Positions 50,027 to 58,277 of a stretch of DNA of 64,000 bases are shown piece by piece. Position 1 is the stretch's first letter; each line of letters opens with the position of its first letter. Made by a program: the position numbers and the translations under genes. Source of the stretch: DASYPQ01 sp041488095 (GTDB lineage Bacteria > Planctomycetota > UBA1135 > GCA-002686595); NCBI GenBank assembly GCA_041488095.1, contig JBGPOP010000006.1, positions 62,001 to 126,000 of the forward strand. Direction: 5' to 3'. Under the pieces are notes generated by a model that was given only the letters and a program-made list of their open reading frames with translations, was not told the DNA's origin and searched no databases.

Positions 50027-52255
50027 TTGGGTTGGACACTGCTCGGGACCCTCATCCTGGCCCTGGCCGCAGCCATCTTGTTCCTCATGCAACGGCGTGC
50101 GGAGCTCGCGCAGCTGGCGCATGGGCTCGAGGAGCGAGAGCGCGCGCGGGAGACTGGCACCCACCGCGCGCGCCTCCAGCATCCGCACGTCGACCTGACC
50201 CGTTGCATGGGCTGCGGGACCTGCGTGCGCGCATGCCCCGAGGACGGGGTTCTCGAGCTGATCCATGGCCAGGCGATGGTCGTGCACGGCGCCCGCTGCG
50301 TCGGCCACGGCCGCTGCGCGGAGGAATGCCCGGTCGGCGCGATCGCCATCCGCCTGGCCGACCTCGAGGAGCGCCGCGACATTCCGGTGCTCACCGAGAG
50401 CTTCGAGTCGACTCGCACTCCCGGACTGTTCCTGGCCGGCGAGGTCACCGGCTACGCGCTGATCCGCACCGCGGTCGCCCAGGGAACCGCCGTGGCGGAC
50501 GAGATCGCCCGTCGCCTGGAGGGCTCGCCGGGCGACGCCTCGACGAACGGCCACGAGACCCTGGACCTCGTGATCGTCGGAGCCGGTCCGGCGGGGCTGG
50601 CTTGCTCGCTCGAGGCCAAGGCTTGCGGTCTCGCGTTCGTGACCCTGGAGCAGGCCGACCTCGGAGGCACCGTCTCGAAGTATCCGCGGCGCAAGCTCGT
50701 GATGACCCAGCCGGTGGCGCTGCCCCTGCACGGGACGCTCTCGCGGACGAGCTACGAGAAGGAGGAGCTCGTCGAGCTGTGGAGCGAGGTCGCCTTGCGC
50801 CACGACCTGCCCATCCATACCGGCGTCGAGTTCAGGGGCCTGGACCGTACTCCCGACGGGACGCTCATCGTCGACACCAGCGCGGGCCGCTTCGCCGCGC
50901 GGTACGTGTGCCTCGCGCTCGGCCGGCGCGGCACGCCGCGCAAGCTGGGTGTGCCGGGGGAGGAGCTCTCCAAGGTGACCTACAGCCTGATCGACGCGCA
51001 GTCGTACACCGGTCGCCGCCTCCTCATCGTCGGCGGGGGGGACAGCGCCGTCGAGGCGGCCCTCGGACTCGCCGATCAACCCGAGAACCAGGTTCTCATC
51101 TCCTATCGTCAGACGGCCTTCACGCGATTGCGCTCGCGCAACGAGGCACGGCTGGCTGACGCCGTCCGGGAGGGGCGCATCGGTCTGATCCTCGAGAGCG
51201 AGGTGACGCGCATCGAGGAAGGTCTCGTCCACCTGAGGGTCCGAGGGAGCGAGGAGTGCGTCATCGAGAACGACGACGTCTTCGTGATGGCCGGGGGCAT
51301 GGCGCCCTTCCCCCTGCTCGAGTCCGCGGGCATTTCCTTCGACCCGGCCGAGCGTCCGCCGACCGAGGCCCTTGTGGAGCAGGGTCCGGGACTCGTCCGC
51401 GCCCTGGTCGCAGCGCTCGTGCTCGCTCTCGCGACGCTCGTCTGGGCGGCCGGGAACGCCGGCTACTACTCGCTCGACGCGATCGAACGCCTCGCCTCCC
51501 CTTCTTACCAGCTCCTGCGGCCCTCGGGCCGGCTCGGTCTCGCCTGCGGCGTCGGCGCGGTCCTCCTGATCGCGGCCAACCTCGCCTACCTCGCGCGCCG
51601 CTCGCGGCGCCCCCCGTGGATCCCCTGGTCTCTCCAGGCCTGGATGACCGCGCACGTCGCCACCGGGCTCTGCACGCTGCTCCTCGTCCTCGTCCACGCA
51701 GGGATGACACCCCGGGACACGGTCGGAGGCCACGCGTTCCTTGCGCTCGCGATCCTGATCGTCACCGGCGCGATCGGCAGGTATTTCTACTCGTTCGTCC
51801 CGCGCGCCGCGAACGGCCGTGAGCTCGTCCTCGACGAGGTCAAGGCGCACCTGGCCAGTCTCTCCGGCGAGTGGGATCGCCAGAGTCCTGCTTTCGCCGA
51901 GCGCGTGAGGACCGAGATCCAGCGCCTGACGGCGGACGTCGGATGGAGGACCTCCTTCTTCCGCAGGGTGAAGGAGCTCTTCCGCAGCAACCGCCGCCTG
52001 CACGAGACGATCGGGCGCCTGCGCGCCGAGGCGGCGAGCGCGGGCGTCTCTCGCGGCCAGCTGCGGGCGCTCGTCTCGCTGGCGCGCCGCGCGCAGCGGA
52101 CGGCGCTGATGGCCGCGCACTACGAGGACCTGCGCGCGCTCCTCGCTTCCTGGCGCTACTTCCACCGCTGGGTGGCCCTGGCCATGGTGCTGCTCGTGGT
52201 GCTGCACGTGTGGACGGCCTGGCGCTACGGCGGTCTGGGAGGCCACGCTGCGTGA
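50027..52255 (+). CDS. Membrane FAD/NAD oxidoreductase with ferredoxin and b-heme-like domains
   Basis: 742 residues from a TTG that directly follows an in-frame stop. Layout: an N-terminal helix (TLLGTLILALAAAILFLM); a two-cluster ferredoxin domain at residues about 55-105, with the first motif CMGCGTCVRACP intact and the second CVGHGRCAEECP with His at the second Cys position; a thioredoxin-reductase-like domain at about 180-430 with FAD site LVIVGAGPAGLACSLEA and NAD(P) site LLIVGGGDSAVEAALG, but without a redox-active CxxC; then membrane helices (about 455-590, and a last one near 725) with several His (TAHVATGLCTLLLVLVHAG, MVLLVVLHVWTAW) suited to b-type heme. It probably moves electrons between NAD(P)H, ferredoxin and the quinone pool or the cytochromes encoded next. 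It overlaps the next gene by GTGA. Confidence 0.85.
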   Translation: MGWTLLGTLILALAAAILFLMQRRAELAQLAHGLEERERARETGTHRARLQHPHVDLTRCMGCGTCVRACPEDGVLELIHGQAMVVHGARCVGHGRCAEECPVGAIAIRLADLEERRDIPVLTESFESTRTPGLFLAGEVTGYALIRTAVAQGTAVADEIARRLEGSPGDASTNGHETLDLVIVGAGPAGLACSLEAKACGLAFVTLEQADLGGTVSKYPRRKLVMTQPVALPLHGTLSRTSYEKEELVELWSEVALRHDLPIHTGVEFRGLDRTPDGTLIVDTSAGRFAARYVCLALGRRGTPRKLGVPGEELSKVTYSLIDAQSYTGRRLLIVGGGDSAVEAALGLADQPENQVLISYRQTAFTRLRSRNEARLADAVREGRIGLILESEVTRIEEGLVHLRVRGSEECVIENDDVFVMAGGMAPFPLLESAGISFDPAERPPTEALVEQGPGLVRALVAALVLALATLVWAAGNAGYYSLDAIERLASPSYQLLRPSGRLGLACGVGAVLLIAANLAYLARRSRRPPWIPWSLQAWMTAHVATGLCTLLLVLVHAGMTPRDTVGGHAFLALAILIVTGAIGRYFYSFVPRAANGRELVLDEVKAHLASLSGEWDRQSPAFAERVRTEIQRLTADVGWRTSFFRRVKELFRSNRRLHETIGRLRAEAASAGVSRGQLRALVSLARRAQRTALMAAHYEDLRALLASWRYFHRWVALAMVLLVVLHVWTAWRYGGLGGHAA

Positions 52256-54327
52256 GACTCCGCCGCCCCGGAATGTGGCTGGGCCTCGCTTCGGCTCTCC
52301 TCGTGGTCGCAGTCGTGTGGTCCGACCGACGGCGCATCACTCCCGGTGCGGTGAGCGCGGTGCACGCGCGGGATCCCGCGCTCGCGGGGGCCGGCTGCGA
52401 GCGCTGCCACGGCCAGGGGACGGGAGACAAGGCCTGGGCCTGCACGACGTGCCACGAGGACATCGGCGCGGAGGTCTCGGAGCGGAAGGGCTTCCACGGC
52501 AAGATCGCGTCGGATCCGCGCAACTGCGCAGCCTGCCACCTCGAGCACCACGGGCCCGGATTCCCGCTGGTCGGGCCGCAGAGCTTCGCGCTTGCCGGTG
52601 TCCCGGAGCGCGATCGGTACGACCACGCCGGACTCGCCTTTCACCTCTCGGGGCGCCACGCCTCCCTCTCCTGCCGGGAGTGCCACAAGCAGGCCGATGC
52701 GACGCTGCTGCCCGAAGGCACGAAGCGCTTCCTCGGCCTGGCCGAGGCCTGCGCGGGCTGCCACGAGGACGTGCACGGGGGGAAGCTCCCCGACTGCGCA
52801 ACCTGCCACGGGCAAGAGCACCCCTTCGCGAAGGTCGCGAACTTCACCCACACGGCGTCCTTCCCCCTGACCGGCGCGCACGCCGCCCCGGGGTGCCTCG
52901 ACTGTCACCCGAAGGGCGGTCCTCATGCGGTCGAGATGGTCGCCTCGGGCCGCGCAGTGCCCGAGTCCCCCGCGCCGAAGAACCGCGCCTGCGCTGACTG
53001 CCACGAGTCGCCTCACTCACCGGTCTTCCTCGCGGCCGCCGCCAAGGAGCGGGGCGTCGACAAGAACGCCGCCTGTGCCGACTGCCACCCGACGTCGCAC
53101 ACGAGCTTCGCGGGATCGCAAGCGGTTCTGACCCGGGCGCAGCACGCGGCGACAGGCTTCCCTCTCGACGCGCCGCACGACAAGGTCTCCTGCGAGGCCT
53201 GCCACCCGACCCCCCGCGCGAGCTTCCAGGAAGCGTATCCGGGTCGCAAAGCCGACGACTGTCGCTCCTGCCACGCCGATCCGCACGCGGGGCAGTTCGC
53301 GCAGGGCCGATTCGCAGGTCAGGGCTGCCTCGCCTGCCACGCACGGCACGCGTTCGAACCAGCGGCCTTCGGCCTCGCCGCGCACGCGAAGACGAGGTTT
53401 CCGCTGACGGGCAGCCATGCCGGGGTTCCCTGCGCGCGCTGCCACGCCGAGACGCTTCCTCTTCCCGGCCAGCCGGGCAAGCTCGTCCGGGCTTTCCACG
53501 GAACCTCGACCGCGTGCGCGAGATGTCACCTGGACGCGCACAAGGGTTTCTTCGACCGACAGGGATTCCTCTCCGACGCGGAACGCGCGCGCGGGTGCGT
53601 GCTGTGCCACACGTCGGGATCCTTCGCCGCGCTCGCGGCACCCTTCGACCACGCGCGGCGGACCGGCTTCGCGCTCGAGGGAGCCCACGCGCGGGAGGAC
53701 TGCGCCGTCTGCCACCCTTCCAGCCGGAAACCCGATGTCCTCGACCGGAGCTTCGGGCGGGCCAAGCCCGGAGTCGCGGCTGCGAGCTGCCACGTCTGCC
53801 ACGCGGACCCTCACCGCGGCGCCTTCGATCGTCCCGGCGAGCCGCAGATCGTCCAGGGTCGCACGGATTGCGCACGCTGCCATACCACGGAAAGCTTCGA
53901 GGACACCCGCGGCCGCTTCGATCACAAGCTGTGGACGGGCTACGCGCTCGACGGCGCGCACGCGAAGCTCTCGTGCGAGAGCTGCCACGCGGTCTCCTCC
54001 ACCTCGGGCGCGGGCGCTCGCGTCCTCGCCCCTGCCCGCGGGACGGACTGCGCCGCGTGCCACGACGATCCGCACGTCGGACAGTTCACCCAGGGCGGAC
54101 GCACGGATTGCACGCGCTGCCACACGACGGCGGACACCTTCCAGAAGGTGCTCTTCGATCACGACACCGGCTCGAGATTCCATCTCGACGAGGGCCACAG
54201 GAAGCTCGCCTGCTCCGCCTGCCACGTGCCCTTCATCGTGGAGGGCGGGGGAATGGCCGTGCGGTACAAGCCGCTCGGAACCGTCTGCGGAGACTGCCAC
54301 GACGCGAGGGGGTCGCGCCCGCGATGA
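52252..54327 (+). CDS. 23-heme cytochrome c
   Basis: 691 residues from a GTG overlapping the previous stop (GTGA). A single N-terminal helix (MWLGLASALLVVAVVW) acts as signal or anchor. I count 23 CxxCH motifs spread evenly from residue about 48 to the C-terminus. Many are preceded by a repeating F/Y-x-L-x-G-x-H segment (FPLTGAHAAPGCLDCH, FPLTGSHAGVPCARCH, YALDGAHAKLSCESCH), whose His is a likely distal ligand. Such long linear multihemes form electron wires in the periplasm or through the outer membrane. It is coupled by ATGA to the barrel gene and shares its module with the 16-heme protein, so it is probably the periplasmic half of a trans-envelope conduit. Confidence 0.93.
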   Translation: MRLRRPGMWLGLASALLVVAVVWSDRRRITPGAVSAVHARDPALAGAGCERCHGQGTGDKAWACTTCHEDIGAEVSERKGFHGKIASDPRNCAACHLEHHGPGFPLVGPQSFALAGVPERDRYDHAGLAFHLSGRHASLSCRECHKQADATLLPEGTKRFLGLAEACAGCHEDVHGGKLPDCATCHGQEHPFAKVANFTHTASFPLTGAHAAPGCLDCHPKGGPHAVEMVASGRAVPESPAPKNRACADCHESPHSPVFLAAAAKERGVDKNAACADCHPTSHTSFAGSQAVLTRAQHAATGFPLDAPHDKVSCEACHPTPRASFQEAYPGRKADDCRSCHADPHAGQFAQGRFAGQGCLACHARHAFEPAAFGLAAHAKTRFPLTGSHAGVPCARCHAETLPLPGQPGKLVRAFHGTSTACARCHLDAHKGFFDRQGFLSDAERARGCVLCHTSGSFAALAAPFDHARRTGFALEGAHAREDCAVCHPSSRKPDVLDRSFGRAKPGVAAASCHVCHADPHRGAFDRPGEPQIVQGRTDCARCHTTESFEDTRGRFDHKLWTGYALDGAHAKLSCESCHAVSSTSGAGARVLAPARGTDCAACHDDPHVGQFTQGGRTDCTRCHTTADTFQKVLFDHDTGSRFHLDEGHRKLACSACHVPFIVEGGGMAVRYKPLGTVCGDCHDARGSRPR

Positions 54328-56024
54328 CGCGACGGATCCTCCTTCTCCTCGCGATGGTCGGCGTCGGCGCCTCGGGGCTCCACGCCCAGGAGCTCGTGCG
54401 CATCGAGTCCCGCGTCGTCTCCGTCTCCGGCGACAGCATCTACCTCGACCGCGGCCGCCAGGCCGGCGTCGCTCCGGACGACCGGGTCGTCCTCTACCCT
54501 CCGGGGTCGGCCACGGTGGATGCGGTCGTCCGCGACGTGTCGAAGAGCACGAGCCGGGCCGAGCTCTCGCCCGGCTCGGGCGCTGTTCCCGTCGGAACCC
54601 GCGCCGAGATCCTGGTGCCGAAGGAGCGCCTCGAGGCGAAGGAGAAGCCCGCGAACCCCGAGCCAGCCACGCCGCCTTCTCCCTCGGGCGTGGGTCCGGC
54701 GCCGCCCCAGCATCCGCCGTGGACGCATCCGCCCGAGAACTGGGTCCAGGACTCGCCGCTCCTCGCGCAGGCTTTCTCCTCCTCTTCCGGCGGGCGGGCG
54801 GCGGATCGCGAGCCGCAATTCTCCGGCCGGGTCTACTGGCAGATGAACGACACGCTGGACCGGCAGAATGGACAGCGTCAGTACCTCTTCGGCTCGCTGG
54901 GGAGCGACCTGCACCTCGAGCACCCCTTCGGCCGGGCCGGATCGTTCGACTTCCAGACGGATGTGTTCCACAACGCGGCGATCCTGCCCGATGCTCCCGA
55001 CGATTCCAGCACGACGCTCAGCGTCCGCCGGCTCTCGTACTTCGAGGGCGGAACGCCGGACGACCCGACGCGCTGGGAGGTCGGACGATTCCTGCAGCAC
55101 GAGTTCCCCGAGCTCGGAACCGTCGACGGGGTGGACTGGAGCCGGCGCACGCAGTCCGGCAGCCGATTCGGCGCGAACGTGGGCGGGATGCCCGATCCAT
55201 TCATCGGGATGCACGACTCGCAGGACTCCCAGGCTTCCCTCTACGGTCGCTGGGTCGCCGATCGCTCCGGCCGGCTCGCGCTCGGAGGCGCCTACCAGAA
55301 CACCTGGCACGAGGGGAAGCAGGACCGCAACCTCTTCCTGGGCACCCTCGACTACGTCCCGAGACCCGGCTTCTCGCTGCGGTCCGCGGTCTGGGTCGAC
55401 TACTACGGCGCCGGGGACACGATCAAGTCACACGGGTTCGAGCTCACCGAGCTGCAGACGCAGGCCTTCTGGTCCTTCATGAAGTCGGGGGGGTTCGGGA
55501 TTTCGCTCTCCCATCGACGCATCCCCGAGCTCCTGCGCGACGAGTTCCCGATCACCTCGACGGACCTGATCAAGCACGGCAAGTACGACCGGGTGGGCGT
55601 CAATGGCTGGCATGCCCTGGGCGAGCACACCCGCCTCTCGGCGCGCGCCGACCTGTGGCAGGATCAGAGCGACAACGGACTGCGGGGCGAGGTGGGGATG
55701 GCCTGGCGCGATCTCCTCTACCGGCGCGGCGAGGTGGGTGTCGCGGTGTTCACCGTCGACGGCTCCTTCAGCTCCGGCGAGGGACTGCGCCTGTCCGCGA
55801 GCAAGACCTTCGACCGGGCCTTCGGGACGCTCGCCTACGAGCTGGCGACTTTCGACCAGCCGGGCTTCGCGGGCACCCAGTCGACGCTTGCCCACCACGA
55901 CCTCTTCGGTAGCCTCGATCTCGACCTGGGAAAGAAGTGGAGCCTGTCGATACTAGGCGACAAGCGATTCGGGGATCAGCAGGATGCTTACACGCTGGGC
56001 CTGCTTCTGCAGCTGCGATTCTGA
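54324..56024 (+). CDS. Outer-membrane beta-barrel of a cytochrome conduit (MtrB/porin-like)
   Basis: 566 residues, ATGA-coupled to the 23-heme gene. A signal peptide ends near GLHA|QE. Residues about 25-105 form a small beta domain (VVSVSGDSIYLDRGRQAGV), followed by a Pro-rich linker (about 108-140). From about 165 the sequence alternates amphipathic strands with acidic or Gly-rich turns (FSGRVYWQMND, SLRSAVWVDYYGAGD, GISLSHRRIPELL) and ends with LLLQLRF, the terminal Phe typical of outer-membrane proteins. By position it should house the cytochromes and insulate them, as MtrB does in Shewanella. Strand count and sequence family cannot be fixed by eye. Confidence 0.82.
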   Translation: MTRRILLLLAMVGVGASGLHAQELVRIESRVVSVSGDSIYLDRGRQAGVAPDDRVVLYPPGSATVDAVVRDVSKSTSRAELSPGSGAVPVGTRAEILVPKERLEAKEKPANPEPATPPSPSGVGPAPPQHPPWTHPPENWVQDSPLLAQAFSSSSGGRAADREPQFSGRVYWQMNDTLDRQNGQRQYLFGSLGSDLHLEHPFGRAGSFDFQTDVFHNAAILPDAPDDSSTTLSVRRLSYFEGGTPDDPTRWEVGRFLQHEFPELGTVDGVDWSRRTQSGSRFGANVGGMPDPFIGMHDSQDSQASLYGRWVADRSGRLALGGAYQNTWHEGKQDRNLFLGTLDYVPRPGFSLRSAVWVDYYGAGDTIKSHGFELTELQTQAFWSFMKSGGFGISLSHRRIPELLRDEFPITSTDLIKHGKYDRVGVNGWHALGEHTRLSARADLWQDQSDNGLRGEVGMAWRDLLYRRGEVGVAVFTVDGSFSSGEGLRLSASKTFDRAFGTLAYELATFDQPGFAGTQSTLAHHDLFGSLDLDLGKKWSLSILGDKRFGDQQDAYTLGLLLQLRF

Positions 56025-56033
56025 GGTGCAACG

Positions 56034-57350
56034 ATGAATGCGACACGATCCCGTTGGTTGCCGATGCCTCGCCTACACGCCCTCGTGCTCTTCGTGACGA
56101 TCGCGCTGGGCCTGATCGCCTGCGTTGCGCACTTCAAGAAGGGCCTGGGCGACGGCTCCGTGCCCCAGCAGGGATGGAGGAAGAGCCGTGGCCCCGTCAT
56201 CCCCCACGACAGCTTCCCCAAGGACTGCTCGCTGTGCCACGTGAGCACGGGCTGGCGGGAGATCCGGAAGGACTTCTCCTTCGACCACGAGAAGGAGACC
56301 GGCGTCGCGCTCGTCGGCGCGCACGCTACGGCCGAGTGCCTGCGCTGCCACAACGACCGCGGGCCGGTCTCGACGTTCTCCCAGCGCGGTTGTGTGGGAT
56401 GCCACGATGACGTGCACCGCGGCAAGCTCGGAACGGATTGCCAGGACTGCCACACGCAGACCGACTGGTCGCCCAATGAGCAGGTCACGCGCCACAATCG
56501 GACGCGGTTCCCGCTGATCGGGGCGCACGCGGCCGTGGGGTGCTTCCGCTGTCACCCGGGAGCACAGGCCGGGACCTTCGACCGTACGGATCCGAACTGC
56601 ATCGCCTGCCACCGCTCCGATCTCGCCCGCGCCACGAACCCCGATCACCGGACGCAGGGCTGGGTGGACGACTGCCAGCGATGTCACATCCCGACGTCGT
56701 GGACGGGCGCGGGATTCAACCACTCGGGCTTCCCCCTGACCGGAGCCCACCGGGCTCTCGCCTGTGCTGCGTGCCACCTCGGCGGCATATTCAGCGGCCT
56801 CTCGCGCGCGTGCGTCTCCTGCCACCAGACCGACTACGACGGGACGAACAACCCCCCCCACTCTGCGGCGGGATTCCCGACGAGCTGCCAGTTCTGCCAC
56901 AACACCAGGACCTGGCAGGGCGCGACCTTCAATCACTCCGGCTTCCCCTTGACCGGAGGACACGCGGGTCTCGCCTGCGCCCAGTGCCACAGCAGCGGGG
57001 TCTACGTCGGCCTCCCGACGGCTTGCGTGTCCTGCCACCAGACCGACTACAACAACACCACCAACCCCAACCACACCGCGGCGGGTTTCCCGACGACGTG
57101 TCAGACCTGCCACAACACGACGACGTGGCTGGGTGCGACCTTCAACCACACCTGGTTCCCGATCACCTCCGGCCACCACTCGGGGTTCACCTGCGCCCAG
57201 TGCCATCCCAACCCCGCGAACTTCTCGACATTCACGTGCACGAACTGCCACCTTCAGGCGCAGACCGACAGCCACCACCAAGGCGTGCCTGGCTACAGCT
57301 ACAACAGCCAAGCGTGCTATTCGTGCCACCCGCACCCAAGCGGCGGGTAG
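56034..57350 (+). CDS. 16-heme cytochrome c lipoprotein
   Basis: 438 residues with GAGGTG upstream of ATG. A signal with lipobox LGLIAC anchors it. Sixteen CxxCH motifs follow (CSLCH, CLRCH, CVGCH, CQDCH, CFRCH, CIACH, CQRCH, CAACH, CVSCH, CQFCH, CAQCH, CVSCH, CQTCH, CAQCH, CTNCH, CYSCH). The FPLTGAH module of the 23-heme protein recurs here, and the C-terminal half is made of 71-residue tandem copies (CVSCHQTDY appears twice). As a lipoprotein encoded right after the barrel it is the likely cell-surface end of the conduit, passing electrons to minerals, other cells or extracellular acceptors. Periplasmic orientation is the alternative. Confidence 0.92.
   Translation: MNATRSRWLPMPRLHALVLFVTIALGLIACVAHFKKGLGDGSVPQQGWRKSRGPVIPHDSFPKDCSLCHVSTGWREIRKDFSFDHEKETGVALVGAHATAECLRCHNDRGPVSTFSQRGCVGCHDDVHRGKLGTDCQDCHTQTDWSPNEQVTRHNRTRFPLIGAHAAVGCFRCHPGAQAGTFDRTDPNCIACHRSDLARATNPDHRTQGWVDDCQRCHIPTSWTGAGFNHSGFPLTGAHRALACAACHLGGIFSGLSRACVSCHQTDYDGTNNPPHSAAGFPTSCQFCHNTRTWQGATFNHSGFPLTGGHAGLACAQCHSSGVYVGLPTACVSCHQTDYNNTTNPNHTAAGFPTTCQTCHNTTTWLGATFNHTWFPITSGHHSGFTCAQCHPNPANFSTFTCTNCHLQAQTDSHHQGVPGYSYNSQACYSCHPHPSGG
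56715..57196 (+). repeat. 213-nt tandem repeats inside the 16-heme cytochrome
   Basis: Unit boundaries at 56715, 56928 and 57141 are exactly 213 bases apart, each starting TTCAAxCAC; the third is partial. Each full unit encodes three CxxCH hemes in 71 residues. The DNA stays similar, with mostly third-position changes, indicating a recent duplication by slippage or unequal exchange. Confidence 0.85.
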
Positions 57351-57374
57351 GGGCCGGTCGGCCTCGCTCGAGAC

Positions 57375-57452
<78 letters not shown>

Positions 57453-57542
57453 ACGCGATGGGAGCGAACGTTATAGGAATGCGGGGCGTCGGCGTCAATC
57501 GTCCGCCTTGAGCGCGCGGTCGCCTCGGCGGAGAATTCGCGC

Positions 57543-57878
57543 ATGGCCAGGCCCCTGCGCAGACTGTGGAAGGTGCGCATCGTCGTGCGCCGCAGGCATC
57601 GCACGTGGATGATCTCCATGTGCTTCGCGAGCCTGGGCTGGGGGAGCTGGTGGCTCACCGTCTTCCTCATGCGCTACTTCCCGAACGTCGCGCCCGGCAT
57701 CTCGACGACGGGCTGGTTTGCGGGGACCTTCGCGGCCTTCGGCTTCCTCGTGGCCCTGTTCACGATCCGGGCGCGGCGCACGTGGCTGCTCTTCACGCTC
57801 GTGCCTCTTTTCGCCAACGCGAGCCTGTTCCTCGTGCCGTGGCTGGTCGAGACGCTCCGGGCCAGCCGAGCTTCCTAG
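57543..57878 (+). CDS. Small membrane protein of unknown function
   Basis: 111 residues with GGAG about ten bases before the ATG. A strongly basic N-terminus (RPLRRLWKVRIVVRRRHRTW) is followed by three predicted membrane helices (MISMCFASLGWGSWWLTVFL, STTGWFAGTFAAFGFLVALF and LLFTLVPLFANASLFLVPWL). I do not recognise a family. Its 3' end overlaps that of the convergent gene by four bases. Confidence 0.65.
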   Translation: MARPLRRLWKVRIVVRRRHRTWMISMCFASLGWGSWWLTVFLMRYFPNVAPGISTTGWFAGTFAAFGFLVALFTIRARRTWLLFTLVPLFANASLFLVPWLVETLRASRAS

Positions 57879-58270
57879 GAATTCACCCGCGGCGAGAGGA
57901 GCAGCATCGCGGTCCCGGTGATCGCCGTGAGCACGGTCATCCCGAGCACCACGAACGCGAGCTTCCTGTGCAGCCGCCGTGTCGCCGGCGCGAAGATCGT
58001 CCGCAGCCCGGTCGCGATCGGCAGCAGGTAGCACGCGGTCGTGATCTTCGCGAGCGTCAGGTGGATCGGCGTGATCGCGCCGGCGGCCGGCAGGTCGTAG
58101 AGCTTCCCGAGCAGGAACGCGAACCGGATCGTCACGCCGAGCGAGGCGAGCGCGAGGGCGACGAGCGGGATGTGCCAGCGCCGCTTCGCTCGCAGACCCG
58201 TCGCCACGACCAGAGCCAGCAGCGCGAGCGTCAACGCGAGGGAGGCGGGGAAGCCTGCGGTCGGGCTCAA
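57875..58270 (-). CDS. Four-helix membrane protein of unknown function
   Basis: 131 residues with four hydrophobic helices (LALTLALLALVVATGL, IPLVALALASLGVTIRFAFL, ITPIHLTLAKITTACYLLPI, LAFVVLGMTVLTAITGTAML). His residues at helix ends (RWHIP, PIHLT, RRLHRK) recall small heme-b or DUF420-type proteins, but this is only a resemblance. It lies seven bases downstream of gpsA on the same strand, so it is probably the last gene of the plsY-gpsA operon. Confidence 0.6.
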   Translation of the reverse strand: MSPTAGFPASLALTLALLALVVATGLRAKRRWHIPLVALALASLGVTIRFAFLLGKLYDLPAAGAITPIHLTLAKITTACYLLPIATGLRTIFAPATRRLHRKLAFVVLGMTVLTAITGTAMLLLSPRVNS

Positions 58271-58277
58271 GCCCGGC

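Noticed and set aside
49502..52246. A 914-codon minus-strand frame opposite the flavo-ferredoxin gene
   Set aside because: Shadow frame: the sense strand carries FeS, FAD and NAD motifs in order; the antisense product has none.
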